From Zhongshania aliphaticivorans (GTDB taxonomy: Bacteria; Pseudomonadota; Gammaproteobacteria; Pseudomonadales; Spongiibacteraceae), in NCBI RefSeq assembly GCF_001586255.1, contig NZ_CP014544.1:3318501-3382500 (forward strand): a DNA stretch of 64,000 nucleotides, read 5' to 3'. Positions 58,948 through 64,000 of the stretch are shown here, piece by piece (the stretch's first letter is position 1; each line of letters opens with the position of its first letter). The notes below the pieces were generated by a model. It ran no database searches. It was not told the DNA's origin and saw only the letters and a list, made by a program, of their open reading frames with translations. The position numbers and the translations under genes are program-made.

Positions 58948-60474
58948 GTGAACACCCTGCCACAGCAAACCCCACCCTCAATAAAATTTAGCCAATTTCT
59001 GTTTCTCGCCCTCGCGGGTGCCGGTCTCCCGCTTTCACTCGCACCCTTCGACTTGTGGTGGCTCGGCGTATTAGCAATGGCTGCACTCGCCGCGGGAATC
59101 AATAACACCAGTCCAAAACACAGTTTTTTGCTGGGCTGGGTTTTCGGCAGCGCCAGTTTTTTAACTGGCGTGTCTTGGGTTTATATCGCCATTCACGACT
59201 TTGGCGCTACACCCGCCTATCTCGCCTTGCCGATGACGGCGGTCTTTTGCATTTTTCTCGGTCTAGTACCGGCGCTAACATGCTACGCATATAGCCACTG
59301 GGTTCGCGCTGGCTGGGGCGGCCGCGTCCTTGGTTTTGCTGCCATCTGGGTATTGTGTGAATGGCTGCGGGGCTGGATTTTTACGGGTTTCCCCTGGCTG
59401 TACTTGGGTTATGGCCACTTACACACCGCGCTAGCGGGATGGTCACCCGTGGTTGGAGTGTACGGGCTCAGTTTTTGGGTTGCCCTGAGCGGCGCCGCAC
59501 TGAGTCAGTTTATTATCGCGCCAACATCACGAAAGCTACACAGCGCCGCGCCGCTACTCGGCTGTCTGCTGCTGTTTAGCCAGGGTTATCTACTGAAACA
59601 AACCGAGTGGACCCAAGCAAAAAGCACTACACCGCTGCGCATTGGCGCGGTGCAGTCCAATATTGCCCAGGAAAAGAAATGGGCCTACACCCAATACTGG
59701 GCCACCCTTGAACTGTACGACCAAGCCTCCGAGAAACTATGGGCCGACGCCGATCTCGTGATTTGGCCAGAAGCCGCGATTCCCGCGCTCTATCACAATG
59801 CCCAGTCCTTTTTCGACTATATCGCCGAACGCGCCGCGGCCAATGACAGCGCTTTAATCACCGGCGTGCCCACCCGCTTCGATGAAAACATGTACAACTC
59901 GGCCATGGTCATTAGCGGCGGGGAAGGCATTTATCACAAGCAGCGCCTTGTGCCCTTTGGCGAGTTCGTGCCACTAAGCGGCTATATTCAGGGGCTGCTC
60001 AAAATATTCGACCTGCCACTATCCAGTTTTAGCCGAGGTGGTTCCGAGCAAGCTCACCTCAGTGTTAAAGGCTGGCAATTGGCGCCGTCAATTTGCTATG
60101 AGATCGCCTATCCAGATCTTATTGCGAAAAGTTCTCGCGGTAGCGATGTGTTGTTTACCATCAGCAACGATGCCTGGTTTGGCCACTCCATCGGCCCAGA
60201 TCAGCACATGCAAATGGCGCAAATGCGCGCCCTGGAGAATGGTCGAGAATTGATAAGGGTGACGAGCACCGGCATCACCGCGCTAGTGGATCACCATGGC
60301 AATATTCAACGCCGCGTGCCGTCATTTACGGAAACCGCCCTGCGCGGTGAAGTCCACGCCCGCGAAGGCACCACGCCCTTCACCCGCTACGGCTCCACCC
60401 CCATTATTTTATTGTGCTTTGCCCTTATTCTCTGCACGCGGATCGGCGGCAAGCAATCGCCCCGCCCCAGCTAA
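58948..60474 (+). CDS. lnt: Apolipoprotein N-acyltransferase
   Basis: Inner-membrane enzyme that adds the third acyl chain to lipoproteins. It has 508 residues from the GTG at 58948; family proteins are about 510. Six to seven N-terminal helices (to about 215) precede a periplasmic nitrilase-like domain with the Glu-Lys-Cys triad at about 275/331/383 (IWPEAAIPAL, YHKQRLVPFGEFVPL, PSICYEIAYPD). It completes the maturation line for the lipoproteins in this window (LolB, LptE, TPR protein, Ig-repeat protein). Confidence 0.95.
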   Translation: MNTLPQQTPPSIKFSQFLFLALAGAGLPLSLAPFDLWWLGVLAMAALAAGINNTSPKHSFLLGWVFGSASFLTGVSWVYIAIHDFGATPAYLALPMTAVFCIFLGLVPALTCYAYSHWVRAGWGGRVLGFAAIWVLCEWLRGWIFTGFPWLYLGYGHLHTALAGWSPVVGVYGLSFWVALSGAALSQFIIAPTSRKLHSAAPLLGCLLLFSQGYLLKQTEWTQAKSTTPLRIGAVQSNIAQEKKWAYTQYWATLELYDQASEKLWADADLVIWPEAAIPALYHNAQSFFDYIAERAAANDSALITGVPTRFDENMYNSAMVISGGEGIYHKQRLVPFGEFVPLSGYIQGLLKIFDLPLSSFSRGGSEQAHLSVKGWQLAPSICYEIAYPDLIAKSSRGSDVLFTISNDAWFGHSIGPDQHMQMAQMRALENGRELIRVTSTGITALVDHHGNIQRRVPSFTETALRGEVHAREGTTPFTRYGSTPIILLCFALILCTRIGGKQSPRPS

Positions 60475-60534
60475 GCTGCTAGAATAAGCGCCCTAAACTT
60501 CAACTGCCCGCTGTATAGAGAATTGACATTGCCA

Positions 60535-62994
60535 ATGGATCATCAATACGCCCCCCGCGACATCGAAACCGCTGCCCAAGAATTTTGGCATGAGCAAGGC
60601 AGCTTCACCGCCGTAGAAGATCCCAGTCGCGAAAAATACTACTGCTTGGCCATGTTTCCCTATCCCAGCGGCAAGCTCCATATGGGCCATGTTCGCAATT
60701 ACAGCATTGCCGATGTTATCTCGCGTTACCAGCGCATGCTTGGCAAAAACGTTTTACAGCCCATGGGCTGGGACGCGTTTGGTCTGCCCGCTGAAAACGC
60801 CGCCGTTAAAAACAAAACCGCGCCCGCCAAGTGGACCGTCGAAAACATCGCCTATATGCGCAACCAGCTCAAGCAGCTTGGCTTTGCCTATGACTGGAAT
60901 CGGGAACTAGCCACCTGCAAGCCCGACTATTATCGCTGGGAGCAGTGGTTCTTCACCCGCCTTTACGAAAAAGGCATGGTCTACAAAAAGACCTCGGCAG
61001 TGAACTGGTGCCCCGTTGACGAAACCGTGCTGGCCAATGAGCAAGTTATTGACGGCTGCTGCTGGCGCTGCGACACCCAAGTACAGCGCAAAGAAATCCC
61101 TCAGTGGTTTATTAAAATCACTAGCTATGCAGAACAGTTAATCGACGACTTAGACCAGCTCGACGGCTGGCCCGAGCAAGTTAAAACCATGCAGCGCAAC
61201 TGGATTGGCCGCTCACAAGGCGTGCAAATGCGCTTTGACCTAGAAGCCCCCGTTGCCGGTGCCGACAGCTTTGAGGTCTATACCACCCGCCCCGACACTC
61301 TAATGGGCGTGACTTATGTCAGCTTGGCGGCCGAGCACCCGATTGCCATTGAAGTGGCCAAAACCAATAGCGAACTGGCTGCCTTTATCGACAGCTGCCG
61401 CAATAGCTCGGTCGCTGAAGCCGATATGGCGACCATGGAAAAACGCGGCATGGCCACTGGCCTGCAAGCTCGCCACCCGCTAACTGGCGAATTAGTGCCG
61501 GTTTGGATCGCCAACTACGTGCTTATGGATTACGGCTCAGGCGCGGTTATGGCCGTGCCCGCCCACGACCAACGCGACTACGAATTTGCTAAAAAATACG
61601 GTCTTGGCATCAAGCAAGTTGTTGCATCAAGCAATGACGAAGCCATCGACATCGATGTCGCCGCTTTTACCGAAAAAGGTGTGTTGATCAATTCCGGCGA
61701 CTTTGACGGCCTCGATTTTACCGCCGCCTTCACCGCTATTTCCGATGCCCTCATTGCCCAAGATAAAGGCCGCGTTACCACCAATTACCGTCTGCGCGAC
61801 TGGGGCGTTTCCCGTCAGCGCTACTGGGGCGCGCCTATCCCCATGTTTAATTTGCCCGAGGGCGGCGAGATTCCGGTACCAGCCCACAAGCTGCCCATGC
61901 TCCTGCCCGAAGACGTAGAAATGGACGGTGTACAGTCGCCCATTAAAGCCGATACTGAGTGGCGTAAAGACGAACTCGACGGCAAGCCCGTAGAGCGCGA
62001 GACCGATACCTTCGACACCTTTATGGAGTCGTCTTGGTATTACGCTCGCTTTACCTGCCCCGACTTTGAAGACGGCATGCTCGACCCCGATCGCGCCAAT
62101 TACTGGTTGCCAGTAGACCAATACGTGGGCGGCATCGAACACGCCATACTTCATTTGTTATATGCGCGTTTCTTCCACAAGCTGATGCGCGACGAGGGCT
62201 TGGTTAACTCTGACGAGCCATTTAAGCAGTTGCTCTGTCAGGGCATGGTGTTAAAAGACGGCACCAAGATGTCTAAGTCCAAGGGCAATACCGTCGACCC
62301 TCAGGCTTTAATCGAGCAGTACGGCGCCGACACCGTGCGCTTGTTCATTATGTTTGCCGCGCCGCCGGAGCAGAGCTTGGAATGGTCAGACAGCGCGGTT
62401 GAAGGTGCCCACCGTTTCCTTAAACGTTTATGGAACTTGGCCGCGCGGCATTTAGAAGCGGGTAGCCCAGCAGCACTGGATACCGCGAATTTGTCTGGAC
62501 CCCAGCAGGATTTGCGTCGCAAAACCCACGAAACCATTGCTAAGGTTAGTGACGACTTCGGCCGTCGCCTCACCTTTAACACCGCCATTGCGGCAGTGAT
62601 GGAATTGATCAACGACGTATCTCGCTTCCAAGCCCAAGGCCCGCAATGCTTGGCCGTTGAGCGTGAAGCCCTAGAGGCCGCCGTGCGTTTATTAGCGCCA
62701 ATCGTGCCTCACATCAGCCACCAGCTGTGGATTAACTTGGGCCACAGCGAGGCGGTAATTGACGCGCCGTGGCCCCAGGTCGACGATGCTGCGCTAGTGC
62801 GCAACACCATTCAAATGGCAATACAGGTTAATGGTAAATTACGCGCTACCATCGAGGTTGCCATTGATGCCGACGGTGACGCCATTAAAAAGTTGGCTAG
62901 AGAGCAGGAAAACGTTAAACGCTTTATTGGCGATTTAACCATTCGCAAAGAAATCCTAGTGCCTAAAAAATTGGTGAATATCGTTGCAAATTAA
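60535..62994 (+). CDS. leuS: Leucyl-tRNA synthetase
   Basis: Class Ia synthetase charging tRNA-Leu. It has 819 residues from the ATG at 60535 ([15 protein letters not shown]). HIGH-type HMGH in [16 protein letters not shown] (about 42-52), CP1 editing domain (about 220-400; [14 protein letters not shown]), KMSKS in [15 protein letters not shown], and a C-terminal anticodon/tRNA arm domain. The ATG is preceded by an in-frame TTG that is less likely. It is followed by lptE with an 11-nt overlap. Confidence 0.97.
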   Translation: MDHQYAPRDIETAAQEFWHEQGSFTAVEDPSREKYYCLAMFPYPSGKLHMGHVRNYSIADVISRYQRMLGKNVLQPMGWDAFGLPAENAAVKNKTAPAKWTVENIAYMRNQLKQLGFAYDWNRELATCKPDYYRWEQWFFTRLYEKGMVYKKTSAVNWCPVDETVLANEQVIDGCCWRCDTQVQRKEIPQWFIKITSYAEQLIDDLDQLDGWPEQVKTMQRNWIGRSQGVQMRFDLEAPVAGADSFEVYTTRPDTLMGVTYVSLAAEHPIAIEVAKTNSELAAFIDSCRNSSVAEADMATMEKRGMATGLQARHPLTGELVPVWIANYVLMDYGSGAVMAVPAHDQRDYEFAKKYGLGIKQVVASSNDEAIDIDVAAFTEKGVLINSGDFDGLDFTAAFTAISDALIAQDKGRVTTNYRLRDWGVSRQRYWGAPIPMFNLPEGGEIPVPAHKLPMLLPEDVEMDGVQSPIKADTEWRKDELDGKPVERETDTFDTFMESSWYYARFTCPDFEDGMLDPDRANYWLPVDQYVGGIEHAILHLLYARFFHKLMRDEGLVNSDEPFKQLLCQGMVLKDGTKMSKSKGNTVDPQALIEQYGADTVRLFIMFAAPPEQSLEWSDSAVEGAHRFLKRLWNLAARHLEAGSPAALDTANLSGPQQDLRRKTHETIAKVSDDFGRRLTFNTAIAAVMELINDVSRFQAQGPQCLAVEREALEAAVRLLAPIVPHISHQLWINLGHSEAVIDAPWPQVDDAALVRNTIQMAIQVNGKLRATIEVAIDADGDAIKKLAREQENVKRFIGDLTIRKEILVPKKLVNIVAN

Positions 62995-63502
62995 GCGTTT
63001 GAGATTATTACTGAGCGTCGCCGCCTGCCTGTCGTTGGCAGCCTGTGGCTTTGCGCTGCGCGGCAGTACCAGCTTGGCGGCTGATATGCAGCCGGTGTAC
63101 ATCAGTGCCGAGCGCGACAGTCAGGAATTAAAGCAATCGCTGAAGCGACAGTTTGTGATAAATGATGTTGCCGTCACTAAGCGACGCGGTGAAGCCAAAC
63201 TCATTGTGGTCATTAGACTTCTCGACGAACAGAAGCGCAGCGCGGCATTAGACCGTGAAGCCCGCGACGCGGAGTACGCACTGTATGAATCGGCCAGCGT
63301 TGAGCTGCAAGCGCCCGACGGCAAAAACCTAAAGGGCCCTCACACCCTCCAGCAACGCCGCCTCATTGTAAATGACCCCGACAACCCGGTGGGCGAAGAA
63401 ACCGAATCAACCATTGTTCGCGCCGAAATGCGCGAGCAACTCAGTATTCGCCTCGCCCGCCAAGTTGAATATTGGTCAAATCAAATGCAAGCCCAGCCCT
63501 AA
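62984..63502 (+). CDS. lptE: LPS-assembly lipoprotein LptE
   Basis: Outer-membrane lipoprotein that plugs LptD and assists LPS insertion. It has 172 residues with a lipobox [11 protein letters not shown] (Cys at about 21). The start is TTG at 62984, inside the leuS end, with GGTGA 6 nt upstream. lptE follows leuS in most gammaproteobacteria and links to the lptCAB genes at the other end of the window. Stop overlaps holA by 1 nt. Confidence 0.93.
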   Translation: MQIKRLRLLLSVAACLSLAACGFALRGSTSLAADMQPVYISAERDSQELKQSLKRQFVINDVAVTKRRGEAKLIVVIRLLDEQKRSAALDREARDAEYALYESASVELQAPDGKNLKGPHTLQQRRLIVNDPDNPVGEETESTIVRAEMREQLSIRLARQVEYWSNQMQAQP

Positions 63503-64000
63503 TGAAGTTGCGCCCCGAACAATTAGCGGCACAGCTCAACAAAAATTTAGCATCGGTCTATTTGGTCTGCGGTGACGAACTGCTGATTACCCAGGAGTGC
63601 TGCGACACCATTCGCCAATATTGTCGTAAACAGGGGATTCACGAGCGCGAAGTACTCAATGTTGAACGCGGTTTTGACTGGGGACAGTTAATCGATTCAG
63701 GGCAGTCCATGTCGCTATTCGCCGATCGCAAGCTGATTGAGCTGCGCTTAGGTAGCAGCAAAATGGATCAAAAGAGCTCAGCTATTCTCCAAGAGTATTT
63801 GCAGCTCAGCGACGGCAGTAATATTTTGCTGGTGAGTTGTGGCAAGCTCGACAGCCGTAGCATGAACAGCAAATGGGTCAAAGCCCTAGATGCAGCGGGG
63901 GTTGTCATTCAAGTGTGGCCGGTTGAGCGCCAACACTTAGGCAACTGGATCATGCAGCGGATGCGCAGCATGAATCTCACGGCTGAGCCCGATGCCGTGC
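63502..64000 (+). CDS. holA: DNA polymerase III delta subunit (3' end cut by window edge)
   Basis: Delta subunit of the clamp loader, which opens the beta clamp. About 166 residues are visible: [38 protein letters not shown], and a beta-clamp-binding region (QSMSLFADRKLIELRL). The ATG overlaps the lptE stop by 1 nt (TAATG). The C-terminus lies off the right edge. The order leuS-lptE-holA is standard. Confidence 0.94.
   Translation, partial: MKLRPEQLAAQLNKNLASVYLVCGDELLITQECCDTIRQYCRKQGIHEREVLNVERGFDWGQLIDSGQSMSLFADRKLIELRLGSSKMDQKSSAILQEYLQLSDGSNILLVSCGKLDSRSMNSKWVKALDAAGVVIQVWPVERQHLGNWIMQRMRSMNLTAEPDAV

Overview
The window reads as a chromosomal housekeeping segment of a marine-type gammaproteobacterium. 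The gene order closely follows that remembered for Pseudomonas: the kdsD-to-npr lipopolysaccharide/nitrogen-PTS block, mreBCD-maf-rng-yhdP, gatCAB, and hemA-prfA-prmC facing lolB-ispE-tRNA-Gln-prs-rplY-pth-ychF. The gene content (MlaC, LptE, LolB, Lnt, CmoAB, a PA4642-family protein, a DUF1820 protein) and moderate GC suggest a Cellvibrionales/Spongiibacterales-like organism. That placement is inference from gene order and protein character only.

Layout. 1-4439 (minus): 3'-truncated hisC, hisD, hisG, murA and ibaG, followed by mlaC (4560-5234). 5427-8798 (plus): kdsD-kdsC-lptC-lptA-lptB, which makes Kdo and builds the LPS transport bridge. 8941-12426: rpoN-hpf-ptsN-rapZ-npr. 12536-14427: mgtE and yjgA (darP). 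14436-23588 (minus): nitrilase-like hydrolase, yhdP, rng, maf, mreD, mreC and mreB. 23854-27452: gatCAB and a PA4642-family gene. 27461-32676: smr, a CWC-motif protein, a secreted Cys-rich protein, cysZ, an rhlB-type helicase, a DoxX-family protein and moeB. 32669-35902 (minus): prmC, prfA, hemA. 36113-42901 (plus): TPR lipoprotein, lolB, ispE, tRNA-Gln, prs, rplY, pth, ychF.

42919-44968 is the one clearly dynamic region. It holds a tRNA-Met with its promoter and terminator, then two 134-nt copies of a multi-hairpin element that differ only in ways that keep base pairing, including compensatory changes. An intact ISL3-family element (43250-44549) with a perfect 8-bp target duplication sits between the copies, at the 3' edge of the first. 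After this come a large Ig-like-repeat lipoprotein (44969-47770), cmoA-cmoB, a DUF1631-like protein, a class Ic aspartate aminotransferase, a DUF1820 protein (minus), miaB, phoH (ybeZ), ybeY, corC, a membrane-anchored glutamate-synthase-like FMN/Fe-S protein, lnt, leuS, lptE and 3'-truncated holA.

Main points for a second look: the duplicated covarying hairpin element beside tRNA-Met; an mreC whose only sensible start is ATT; mlaC present without mlaF, mlaE, mlaD or mlaB; tldD and pmbA missing from their usual places; a lipoprotein with four repeats that all keep a Cys-X28-Cys pair; and a G1-U72 first acceptor pair in tRNA-Met.
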